A DNA stretch of 64,000 nt from Pseudomonas sp. S30. Lineage in GTDB: Bacteria; Pseudomonadota; Gammaproteobacteria; Pseudomonadales; Pseudomonadaceae. A program made the translations under genes and the position numbers. Positions 1-8,403 of this stretch are shown here, piece by piece (position 1 is the first letter of the stretch; every line of letters begins with the position of its first letter). The stretch spans positions 108,831 through 172,830 of the forward strand of contig NZ_JACVTO010000012.1 in the NCBI RefSeq assembly GCF_016518545.1, read 5' to 3'. Below the pieces are notes generated by a model that saw only the letters and a program-made list of their open reading frames with translations, had not been told where the DNA came from and searched no databases.

Positions 1-1
1 G

Positions 2-349
2 TCCAACGGCACCACCATGACCATCAAGGCGCTGACCAACATGTACCTGTTGCTGCACCTGATGGACCGCGACCTGGCCAGCCGCATCCGCCTGCCGTAC
101 TACCTGGACGAAGCGGCGGACATCGACGAACGCAACCAGGCGGCGTTGCTGGAGACCAGCCAGCAATTGGGCTTCGTGCCCATCCTGGCGAGCGTCAAGC
201 CACAGGTGTCGGCGCGGGTGGCGATCGACCTGGAAGGGGGCAGCGGGCCGAACGGGATCTACATCGACGAATCGGACTGGAAGTACATCAGCCGGCGCGA
301 CGTGGAGAAAGCGGTCGTGCGCGAGGACACGGCCGAGACGACGGCCTGA
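2..349 (+). CDS. C-terminal end of an SMC-like ATPase (MksB/MukB type), cut by window edge
   Basis: Only the last ~115 residues are present, and the reading frame is open to the first base of the window. The stretch LPYYLDEAADIDERNQ reads as an SMC Walker B segment (hydrophobic run, then D-E-A). It is followed by a strand-helix tail (GFVPILASVKPQVSARVAID) like the C-terminal ATPase lobe of MukB/MksB condensins. SNGTTMTIKALTNMYLLLHL just upstream fits the ABC-signature helix region. Such proteins compact and segregate DNA or act in plasmid defence. The partner subunits would lie upstream, outside the window. The family is inferred from motif order only. A hairpin at 363-380 follows the stop and may end the transcript. 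Confidence 0.5.
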   Translation, partial: SNGTTMTIKALTNMYLLLHLMDRDLASRIRLPYYLDEAADIDERNQAALLETSQQLGFVPILASVKPQVSARVAIDLEGGSGPNGIYIDESDWKYISRRDVEKAVVREDTAETTA

Positions 350-432
350 CGGCCATCAGGACGGGGCCTGCCCAGGCCCCGATCTGAATTCCGGCAGCCT
401 TGCATTAGCGTTTTTACAGGAGTGGATCGCTT

Positions 433-463
433 CGTTAACGTTCTAGCGCGAGCGTTAACGTTC
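433..463. repeat. Two exact copies of an 11-bp repeat, one pair of helical turns apart
   Basis: CGTTAACGTTC occurs at 433-443 and again at 453-463, exactly 20 bases apart, and each copy contains the palindrome CGTTAACG. It lies in the 299-base gap between the convergent SMC-like gene and creA, which holds no convincing gene. The spacing of two helical turns is typical of operator pairs, but no regulator is implied by context. Confidence 0.35.
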
Positions 464-648
464 CAGGCTGTTTTCGTTCGCAGGAGATCAGGCGTACCAG
501 GCGGGCGAAAGATATCGTGGAGATGCTGAGCCAAGCAGCCTGAGAGCCGTGCGCTGCACACGGCAAGACGAGAACCGCAACGAAAACGCTTCAAGCCTCA
601 GCCTGCAAGAGCATGCCGGCTGAGACCGGCCTGCCCCACTGGAAAAAT

Positions 649-1104
649 CTATTGCGCCCAAGGCCTAATCGGAATGGCCGTCACCGCGTTCTGCGGGCTG
701 CCTTCGACGACGCGGTCGCTGTACACCAGATACACCAGCGTATTGCGCTTCTTGTCGAGGAAGCGCACCACCTGCATGGTCTTGAACACCAGCGAGGTGC
801 GCTCCTTGAACACCACGTCGCCATCCTTGATGTCACCCTTGAAGCTGATCGGCCCCACCTGGCGGCAGGCGATCGAGGCCTCGGCGCGGTCTTCGGCCAG
901 GCCCAGGCCGCCTTTCACACCGCCGGTCTTGGCGCGCGACAGGTAGCAGGTCACGCCCTCCACCTTGGGGTCGTCGAACGCCTCGACCACGATCCGGTCG
1001 TTCGGGCCGAGGAACTTGAACACGGTGGATACCTGGCCGATCTCGTCGGCCCCGGCCAGCATCGGCATGGCCAGCGCCATCATGGCAATCATTCGCTTCA
1101 GCAT
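649..1104 (-). CDS. creA: CreA family periplasmic protein
   Basis: About 151 residues with an N-terminal hydrophobic signal peptide ([21 protein letters not shown]) and the CreA hallmark region [18 protein letters not shown] followed by [19 protein letters not shown]. CreA proteins are small exported proteins of unknown function found widely in proteobacteria. The ATG at 1104 is preferred over an upstream GTG at 1119 because a GAGGAG ribosome site lies seven bases before it. It follows proB by 11 bases on the same strand and is probably cotranscribed with it. Family membership is clear, but the biochemical role is unknown. Confidence 0.85.
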   Translation of the reverse strand: MLKRMIAMMALAMPMLAGADEIGQVSTVFKFLGPNDRIVVEAFDDPKVEGVTCYLSRAKTGGVKGGLGLAEDRAEASIACRQVGPISFKGDIKDGDVVFKERTSLVFKTMQVVRFLDKKRNTLVYLVYSDRVVEGSPQNAVTAIPIRPWAQ

Positions 1105-1115
1105 CTCGACGCTCC

Positions 1116-2234
1116 TCACACCAGTACCAGGTTGTCGCGGTGAACCAGCTCAGGCTCGGCGCTGTAGCCCAGCACCCGCTCGATCGCATCGGAGGCCTGG
1201 CCGATGATCTTCTGTGCCTCCAGGGCGCTGTAGTTGGCCAGGCCACGCGCCACTTCCAGGCCGTCGGGGCCGACGCAGACCACCATTTCGCCACGGCGGA
1301 AGCTGCCCTGCACGGTCTTCACCCCAACCGGCAGCAGGCTCTTGTTCGACTCGCGCAGAGCCTTCACCGCGCCGGCGTCGAGCACCAGGGTGCCGCGGGT
1401 CTGCAAGTGCCCGGCCAGCCACTGCTTGCGTGCGGCGAGCATGCCGCGCTCGGGCGACAGCAGGGTGCCGAGGCGCTCGCCGGCCTTGAGGCGGTCCAGC
1501 ACGCGCTCGATGCGCCCGCCGATGATGATGGTGTGGGCACCGGAACGCGCGGCCAGGCGCGCGGCGCGCAGTTTGGTCTGCATGCCGCCGCGGCCCAGGG
1601 CGCCACCGGTGCCGCCGGCCACGGCGTCCAGGGACGGGTCGTCGGCACGGGCTTCATGGATCAGCTGGGCCTCGGGGTTGTTGCGCGGATCGGCGTCGAA
1701 CATGCCGTCGCGGTCGGTGAGGATCACCAGCAGGTCGGCTTCCACCAGGTTGGCCACCAATGCGGCCAGGGTGTCGTTGTCGCCGAAGCGGATCTCGTCG
1801 GTGACCACCGTGTCGTTCTCGTTGATCACCGGCACCACGCCGAGATCGACCAGGGTGCGCAGGGTGCTGCGGGCATTGAGGTAGCGCTTGCGGTCGGACA
1901 GGTCATCGTGGGTGAGCAGGATCTGCGCGGTGTGCTTGCCATGCTCGCCGAAGCTCGACTCCCAGGCCTGCACCAGGCGCATCTGGCCGATGGACGCAGC
2001 CGCCTGCAACTCGTTCATCGCGCTCGGTCGGGTGGTCCAGCCCAGCTGGCTCATGCCCGCCGCCACCGCCCCGGAGGACACCAGCACCAGCTCCACACCG
2101 GCTTCGCGCAACGCCACCATCTGCTCGACCCAGACGGCCATCGCACCCCGATCCAGGCCCTTGCCGTCGGCGGTCAGCAGCGCGCTGCCGATCTTCACCA
2201 CCCAACGCCGGGCGCCCGTCACCTTGCTTCGCAT
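1116..2234 (-). CDS. proB: Glutamate 5-kinase
   Basis: ProB phosphorylates L-glutamate to gamma-glutamyl phosphate, the first step of proline synthesis, in the cytoplasm. The 372 residues carry the amino-acid kinase fold at the N-terminus ([24 protein letters not shown], the INENDTV motif, [29 protein letters not shown]). The C-terminal ~100 residues form a PUA domain ([28 protein letters not shown]). Length and architecture match pseudomonad ProB. ATG at 2234 is chosen over an in-frame TTG 12 bases upstream because GGAAGAG precedes it. It lies downstream of obgE and is separated from it by a hairpin. The product is normally feedback-inhibited by proline through the kinase domain. Confidence 0.97.
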   Translation of the reverse strand: MRSKVTGARRWVVKIGSALLTADGKGLDRGAMAVWVEQMVALREAGVELVLVSSGAVAAGMSQLGWTTRPSAMNELQAAASIGQMRLVQAWESSFGEHGKHTAQILLTHDDLSDRKRYLNARSTLRTLVDLGVVPVINENDTVVTDEIRFGDNDTLAALVANLVEADLLVILTDRDGMFDADPRNNPEAQLIHEARADDPSLDAVAGGTGGALGRGGMQTKLRAARLAARSGAHTIIIGGRIERVLDRLKAGERLGTLLSPERGMLAARKQWLAGHLQTRGTLVLDAGAVKALRESNKSLLPVGVKTVQGSFRRGEMVVCVGPDGLEVARGLANYSALEAQKIIGQASDAIERVLGYSAEPELVHRDNLVLV

Positions 2235-2269
2235 CTTCTCTTCCAACCCATGTCGAATCCGTAGATACC

Positions 2270-2295
2270 AAAACGCCGCTCATGCGAGCGGCGTT
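2270..2295 (-). terminator. Rho-independent terminator after obgE
   Basis: A ten-base-pair stem (AACGCCGCTC / GAGCGGCGTT) with an ATGC loop is followed, on the minus strand, by TTTTGG. It sits between the obgE stop and the proB start, so it probably reduces read-through into proB. Confidence 0.65.
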
Positions 2296-2323
2296 CAGTG
2301 TACTGCAACCGTACGGCAACCGG

Positions 2324-3992
<1,669 letters not shown>

Positions 3993-4029
3993 GGTTCAAT
4001 TCTCCAATAAATTCAGGGGATCGCGGCGA

Positions 4030-4344
4030 TTAAGCCTGGATACCGGTGATTTTGATCTCGGTGAACCACTGGCGGTGGCCCATGCGCTTCATGTGGTGCT
4101 TACGACGACGGAACTTGATGATGCGAACCTTGTCGTGGCGGCCTTGGGAAACGACTTCGGCCACTACGGTGGCGCCAGCTACGACTGGAGCACCGATGGT
4201 GACGGCGTCACCGTTGGCCACCAGCAGAACGCGATCGAAGGTCACGGATTCGCCAGTGGCGACTTCCAGTTTCTCGATCTTGAGGTATTCACCTTCAGCG
4301 ACTTTGTACTGCTTGCCGCCGGTAACGATTACTGCGTAGGACAT
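4030..4344 (-). CDS. rplU: 50S ribosomal protein L21
   Basis: 104 residues beginning [20 protein letters not shown], the standard L21 start, with the C-terminal [20 protein letters not shown] rRNA-binding motif. L21 binds 23S rRNA in the large subunit. ATG at 4344 is used; the frame stays open another 195 bases upstream but without family similarity. The 243 bases between it and the divergent ispB gene must contain both promoters and the untranslated leader. Confidence 0.99.
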   Translation of the reverse strand: MSYAVIVTGGKQYKVAEGEYLKIEKLEVATGESVTFDRVLLVANGDAVTIGAPVVAGATVVAEVVSQGRHDKVRIIKFRRRKHHMKRMGHRQWFTEIKITGIQA

Positions 4345-4587
4345 TTTGAATCTCCGATAATCCTGCTCACCCAGCGCTTTATATGATGAGTATTGGCTGG
4401 CATGGCTGCACGAGGCTGGAACGGCCCGGTGCAATTGCGTAAGGCAGGTGCTGCCCAGGAAGTTAGGGTGCGCGATTGTACGCAACCGGCCGAGGCCTTG
4501 CAAGTGCCGGCCCCGGCCGCTGGCCACGCGCCTTGACACACCTGGACCCGCGACCTAGCATGCCGCGCAACCTCACTGGAGCAGCCG

Positions 4588-5556
4588 ATGCAACCCCAAT
4601 CCTTCTACCGCGCGGTGGCGGACGATTTCAGCGCCGTCGACGAGATCATCAAGAAGCAGCTGACCTCGCGCGTGCCGCTGGTATCGAAGATCGGCGATTA
4701 TATCACATCGGCTGGCGGCAAGCGCCTGCGGCCGTTGCTGGTGCTGCTGTGCGGCAAGGCCCTGGGCCGCGATGGCGACGACCTGCGCCTGCTGGCCGCG
4801 ACCATCGAGTTCCTGCACACCGCCACCCTGCTGCACGACGATGTAGTAGACATGTCCGGCATGCGCCGCGGCCGCTCCACCGCCAATGCCCTGTGGGGCA
4901 ACGCGCCCAGCGTGCTGGTCGGCGACTTCCTCTATTCGCGCTCCTTCGAAATGATGGTCGAGCTGAACTCGATGGCGGTCATGCAGATCCTCTCCAAGGC
5001 CACCCGGGTGATCGCCGAGGGCGAAGTGCTGCAGTTGTCGCGGGTGCGCGACGCCAGCACCACCGAGGAGGTCTACATGGAAGTGATCCGTGGCAAGACC
5101 GCCATGCTGTTCGAAGCCTCCACCCACAGCGCCGCGGCACTGGCCGGTGCCAGCGAGGCGCAGCGCGAGGCGCTGCGCACCTTCGGCGACCACCTGGGCG
5201 TCGCCTTCCAGCTGGTCGACGACCTGCTCGACTACAAGGGCGACTCCGAGACCTTGGGCAAGAACGTCGGCGACGACCTGGCCGAGGGCAAGCCGACCCT
5301 GCCATTGATCTACACCATGCGCGAAGGCACCCCCGAGCAGGCGGTGCTGGTGCGCCAGGCCATCCAGAAAGGCGGCCTTGAGGACCTGGAGCAGATCCGC
5401 CTGGCGGTCGAGAGCTCCGGTGCGCTGGCCTACACCGCACAGCTGGCCCGCGACTACGTGGCACGCGCCATCGCCTGCCTGGAAGTGCTGCCGGCCAGCC
5501 AGTACCGCGATGCCCTGGTGGAGCTGAGCGAATTCGCGGTGGCGCGCACGCACTGA
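4588..5556 (+). CDS. ispB: Octaprenyl (polyprenyl) diphosphate synthase
   Basis: This trans-prenyltransferase builds the long isoprenoid side chain of ubiquinone from FPP and IPP. The 322 residues contain the first Asp-rich motif in HDDVVDMSGMRRGR (about residue 85), GGKRLRP for IPP binding near residue 46, and the second Asp-rich motif in QLVDDLLDYKGD (about residue 211). It is divergent from rplU, the same arrangement as in P. aeruginosa (ispB next to rplU). Ubiquinone chain length in pseudomonads is usually nine, so solanesyl diphosphate could be the product; sequence alone does not decide the length. Confidence 0.95.
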   Translation: MQPQSFYRAVADDFSAVDEIIKKQLTSRVPLVSKIGDYITSAGGKRLRPLLVLLCGKALGRDGDDLRLLAATIEFLHTATLLHDDVVDMSGMRRGRSTANALWGNAPSVLVGDFLYSRSFEMMVELNSMAVMQILSKATRVIAEGEVLQLSRVRDASTTEEVYMEVIRGKTAMLFEASTHSAAALAGASEAQREALRTFGDHLGVAFQLVDDLLDYKGDSETLGKNVGDDLAEGKPTLPLIYTMREGTPEQAVLVRQAIQKGGLEDLEQIRLAVESSGALAYTAQLARDYVARAIACLEVLPASQYRDALVELSEFAVARTH

Positions 5557-5595
5557 CCTGTCGGCCATCCGGGCAGGCTGTCCGGGCAGGGCCTT

Positions 5596-5646
5596 GCATC
5601 TCGCGGGTGACCTCGCGCCTCTGGCGCGGGCTCACCCGCGATGCAT
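5596..5646. repeat. REP-like nested palindrome
   Basis: Outer arms TCGCGGGTGA (5601-5610) and TCACCCGCGA (5632-5641) enclose an inner CGCGCC/GGCGCG hairpin. This CGCGGG-type palindrome resembles the intergenic REP elements abundant in P. putida genomes. It lies between ispB and the phnA-like gene and may also stabilise or end the ispB transcript. Confidence 0.6.
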
Positions 5647-5721
5647 TCGACTCGCAAAAAACATTTCCCCCGCAAAACCTTATACAATGTGCGCCTTTGA
5701 TCCCCCTACCAAGGAACCGAA

Positions 5722-6063
5722 GTGAGCACTCTGCCGCCCTGCCCCGCCTGCAATTCCGAGTACACCTACGAGGATGGCACTCAACTGATCTGCCCTGAAT
5801 GCGCCCACGAGTGGTCGGCCAACGGCGAAGCCGAGGCTGGCGGCGACGAGGTGGTGAAAAAGGATTCGGTCGGCAACGTCCTGCAGGACGGCGACACCGT
5901 CACGGTGATCAAGGACCTCAAGGTCAAGGGCTCGTCGCTGGTGGTGAAAGTGGGTACCAAGGTGAAGAACATCCGCCTGTGCGACGGCGATCACGACATC
6001 GACTGCAAGATCGACGGCATCGGTGCGATGAAGCTCAAGTCCGAGTTCGTGCGCAAGGTCTGA
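5722..6063 (+). CDS. yjdM: Zinc-ribbon protein of the PhnA/YjdM family
   Basis: 113 residues. The N-terminus has a four-cysteine zinc ribbon ([13 protein letters not shown] then CPECAHEW). The C-terminal PhnA domain ([50 protein letters not shown]) is near identical across the family. Despite the name it is not part of the phosphonate operon, and its function is not established. The GTG start is supported by AAGGA eight bases upstream. No other phn gene is nearby. Confidence 0.92.
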   Translation: MSTLPPCPACNSEYTYEDGTQLICPECAHEWSANGEAEAGGDEVVKKDSVGNVLQDGDTVTVIKDLKVKGSSLVVKVGTKVKNIRLCDGDHDIDCKIDGIGAMKLKSEFVRKV

Positions 6064-6163
6064 CCTGCCGCTGCGGGGCCGTCCGCGGACGGCTCTGCCG
6101 GGTCCTGCAACGGGATCCGCTGCACCTTCCGGCAAAAAACTGCCAATAGGCACTTGCTATTCT

Positions 6164-6182
6164 GATAATAAGAATTATTCTC
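6164..6182 (+). promoter_or_regulatory. Fur box upstream of the PA4570-like gene
   Basis: GATAATAAGAATTATTCTC closely resembles the 19-bp Fur consensus (GATAATGATAATCATTATC), including the central AAT-ATT symmetry. It ends 29 bases before the start of the small gene at 6212, where it would overlap the promoter. This predicts iron repression. Confidence 0.8.
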
Positions 6183-6211
6183 ATTGGAACCGCTATCCAA
6201 GGAGAATAGCC

Positions 6212-6457
6212 ATGACCTACCTGATCGACGCCTGGCTCGACCGCCCCCACCCCTACCTGCGCATCCTGCACCGCGAGACCGGCGAGGTCTGCGCCGTGCT
6301 CGAGGAAGAAGCGCTGGACGAACTGCGCGACCAGGGCGACCTGGACCTCAACGGCCTGAACTCGAGCGAACCGGGTGTGCTGAAGGAGGTGGTCAGAAAC
6401 CTGTTCCTGTTCTGCTATGCACGGGCGTTGCGCCCAGGGGGAACGGAGTGGAACTGA
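6212..6457 (+). CDS. Small conserved hypothetical protein (PA4570-like), iron-regulated
   Basis: 81 residues, acidic, no signal peptide or membrane segment, beginning MTYLIDAWLDRPHPYLRILH. It occupies the same position as PA4570 in P. aeruginosa, between ispB and fklB. From memory, PA4570 is strongly induced by iron starvation, and the Fur box at 6164-6182 agrees with that. The AAGGAG ribosome site lies seven bases before the ATG. Function is unknown. The RETGEV and LDELRDQGDLD segments suggest a compact soluble fold, but I recognise no domain. Confidence 0.85.
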   Translation: MTYLIDAWLDRPHPYLRILHRETGEVCAVLEEEALDELRDQGDLDLNGLNSSEPGVLKEVVRNLFLFCYARALRPGGTEWN

Positions 6458-6562
6458 CGACTCGGCCAGGCGAATCCTGGCCAGCCCTGGCCTGCCGAGG
6501 CGCACTTAGCCTGGCAGGTGGGCGGGCGCGGCGCTGATGAACCTCGGCGCCGCGCCGCGGTA

Positions 6563-7180
6563 TTACAGGACGTCCAGCAGCTCGACGTCGAACACCAGTA
6601 CGCTGTGCGGCGGGATGCTGCCTACGCCCTGGGCGCCATAGGCCAGCTCGCTCGGCACGTACAGGCGCCACTTGCTGCCGGCGTTCATCAGTTGCAGCGC
6701 TTCGGTCCAACCGGCGATCACGCCACCGACCGGGAATTCAGCGGGCTGACCGCGATCGTAGGAGCTGTCGAAGACGCTGTTGTCGATCAGGGTGCCGTGG
6801 TAGTGCACGCGCACGTTGTCTTCACGGCTTGGCTTGGCGCCGCTGCCCGCGGTGAGCACTTCGAACTGCAGGCCCGAGGCCAGGGTGGTGATGCCCTCGC
6901 GCTTGGCGTTGTCGGCCAGGAACTGCTTGCCGACCGCCGCAGCGGCCTCGGCCTTGGCGGCGGCTTCGGCCTGCATCACTTCGCGGATCACCTTGAAGCT
7001 GGCGGACAGGTCCGCTTCGCTGACGCGGCTGTCGGCACCGCTGAAGGCGTCGGTCAGGCCCGCCAGGATGGCTTCGAGGCTCACGCCCGGTGGCGGGTTG
7101 TCACGCAGCTGGCCGCCCAGCTGGCGGCCGATGCCGTAGCTGACGCGGGTTTCGTCGGTGGACAGGTTGAGTTCGGACAT
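6563..7180 (-). CDS. fklB: FKBP-type peptidyl-prolyl cis-trans isomerase
   Basis: 205 residues. The N-terminal ~95 residues form the helical dimerisation domain of the FkpA/FklB/Mip group (SYGIGRQLGGQLRD, then an alanine-rich helix AEAAAKAEAAAAVGKQFL). The C-terminal FKBP domain starts near residue 115 with VRVHYHGTLIDNSVFDSS, followed by GWTEALQLM and VPSELAYGAQGVG. The enzyme speeds proline isomerisation during folding. ATG at 7180 begins MSELNLSTDETRVSYG without a signal peptide, so a cytoplasmic FklB is more likely than the periplasmic FkpA. The frame is open upstream but without similarity. Confidence 0.93.
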   Translation of the reverse strand: MSELNLSTDETRVSYGIGRQLGGQLRDNPPPGVSLEAILAGLTDAFSGADSRVSEADLSASFKVIREVMQAEAAAKAEAAAAVGKQFLADNAKREGITTLASGLQFEVLTAGSGAKPSREDNVRVHYHGTLIDNSVFDSSYDRGQPAEFPVGGVIAGWTEALQLMNAGSKWRLYVPSELAYGAQGVGSIPPHSVLVFDVELLDVL

Positions 7181-7326
7181 GGTCTCGCTCCGCAGGAGGG
7201 CGCAGTGCAGCCGCGCCCTCGTCAAAAGGGCGAGCAGCCTAACATTGGCCAGCGGGCGCTGCCAGCGGCAAGCGGCCAGCGAGCGCATGCCCCTCGTGCA
7301 TCCGCTCGCCGCCCGAGGCTTGTCAC

Positions 7327-7815
7327 TCAGTGCTTGGTGACCTTGTCCAGGTAGCCCATCACGAACGCCGAGAGCACGAAGGTCAAGTGGATGATCACGT
7401 ACCACATCAGGTGCTCGGGCGAGACGTTCTGCGCGTCCATGAACACCCGCAGCAGGTGGATGGAGGAGATGGCCACGATCGACGCAGCGACCTTCATCTT
7501 CAGGGAAGACGAATCCATCTTGCCCAGCCAGTTGAGCTTTTCCTTGCTGTCGTCGATGTCCAGTTGCGAGACGAAGTTCTCGTAGCCGGAAATCATCACC
7601 ATGACCAGCAGGCCACCGACCAGCGACATGTCGATCAGCGACAGGATCACCAGGATCAGGTCGGCCTCGCTCAACGCGAAGACGTTGGGCAGCACATGCA
7701 CCACTTCCTGGAAGAATTTCAGCGCCAGGGCCAGCAGACCCAGGGACAGGCCGAAATAGATGGGTGCGAGCAGCCAGCGTGAGGCATACATCGCATTTTC
7801 AAGAATACGTTCCAT
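7327..7815 (-). CDS. yqhA: UPF0114 (YqhA, TIGR00645) membrane protein
   Basis: 162 residues starting [20 protein letters not shown], the signature N-terminus of the YqhA family. Four hydrophobic segments can be seen (about residues 12-34, 50-75, 105-125, 135-155), so it is an inner-membrane protein. The function is unknown throughout the family. Its place between fklB and the Lon-like protease matches the P. aeruginosa PA4572-PA4576 order. Confidence 0.9.
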   Translation of the reverse strand: MERILENAMYASRWLLAPIYFGLSLGLLALALKFFQEVVHVLPNVFALSEADLILVILSLIDMSLVGGLLVMVMISGYENFVSQLDIDDSKEKLNWLGKMDSSSLKMKVAASIVAISSIHLLRVFMDAQNVSPEHLMWYVIIHLTFVLSAFVMGYLDKVTKH

Positions 7816-7902
7816 GGGGACTGCAGACTCGCGAAGGTGAGGAAATCAGGCGCGCGAGTATAGCCAGCCACCGGTGACAGCAAAAGCCTTGCCGACGCCC
7901 GT

Positions 7903-8241
7903 TCAGTTGTCGGGGCGGAACTGGTAGTCACCCAGGTTGCGACAGCGATCGCCGTTGATCTGACGCAGTTGCGCCTGCAAATGCAGGCACCAGATCTGCG
8001 GCTGCTCGTCGAGCTGGTAACCGTGCAGGGTCAGGCTGTCGACCACCGCATTCATCACCGACTCGGCCACCTGCGGGCCGTGGAACGGACCCTGGGCCTT
8101 GATGGCCGAGGGCTGCTCGCCGGCCATGCCGGCTGCGAACAGCAACGTCCACAGGCCCCTGTCGCCGGCCAGGGGACGAATGCTGCATTCGATACGGGTC
8201 ACCAGGCCGAGGCACTGGCGGGTGAGGCTGAGGTTGCGCAT
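7903..8241 (-). CDS. Conserved hypothetical protein (PA4575-like)
   Basis: 112 residues starting MRNLSLTRQCLGLVTRIECS, with a GGAGGGG ribosome site ten bases upstream of the ATG at 8241. The frame stays open further upstream, but this start has the only good ribosome site. Cysteines at CLGL, IECS, IWCLHL and DRCRNLG could allow disulphides, but no clear signal peptide is present. No domain is recognised. Neighbours on the same strand are the Lon-like protease upstream and yqhA downstream, the order seen in P. aeruginosa. Confidence 0.75.
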   Translation of the reverse strand: MRNLSLTRQCLGLVTRIECSIRPLAGDRGLWTLLFAAGMAGEQPSAIKAQGPFHGPQVAESVMNAVVDSLTLHGYQLDEQPQIWCLHLQAQLRQINGDRCRNLGDYQFRPDN

Positions 8242-8357
8242 GACGGCGTCCCCTCCATCGAAACCCTGTTCAACCTGTGACTGGCAGGTTGTTTTCATCC
8301 TGAAGATGACGAAGCGTCCCTTATCCAAGCCTAGACGCCTCGGCGGGCGGATGGAAT

Positions 8358-8395
8358 ACCGGCGCCGAACGGTAGTCACGCCCCTCGGCGCCGGT
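8358..8395 (-). terminator. Inverted repeat just below the Lon-like protease gene
   Basis: Eleven-base perfect arms ACCGGCGCCGA and TCGGCGCCGGT with a 16-base loop, nine bases below the protease stop. There is no clear T run on the minus strand, so it could be a weak terminator or an mRNA-stabilising hairpin. Confidence 0.45.
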
Positions 8396-8403
8396 TTGTT
8401 GAC

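Noticed and set aside
5722..6063. Phosphonate utilisation role for the PhnA-like protein
   Set aside because: The name is historical. No phn transport or C-P lyase genes are nearby, and the family is widespread without them.
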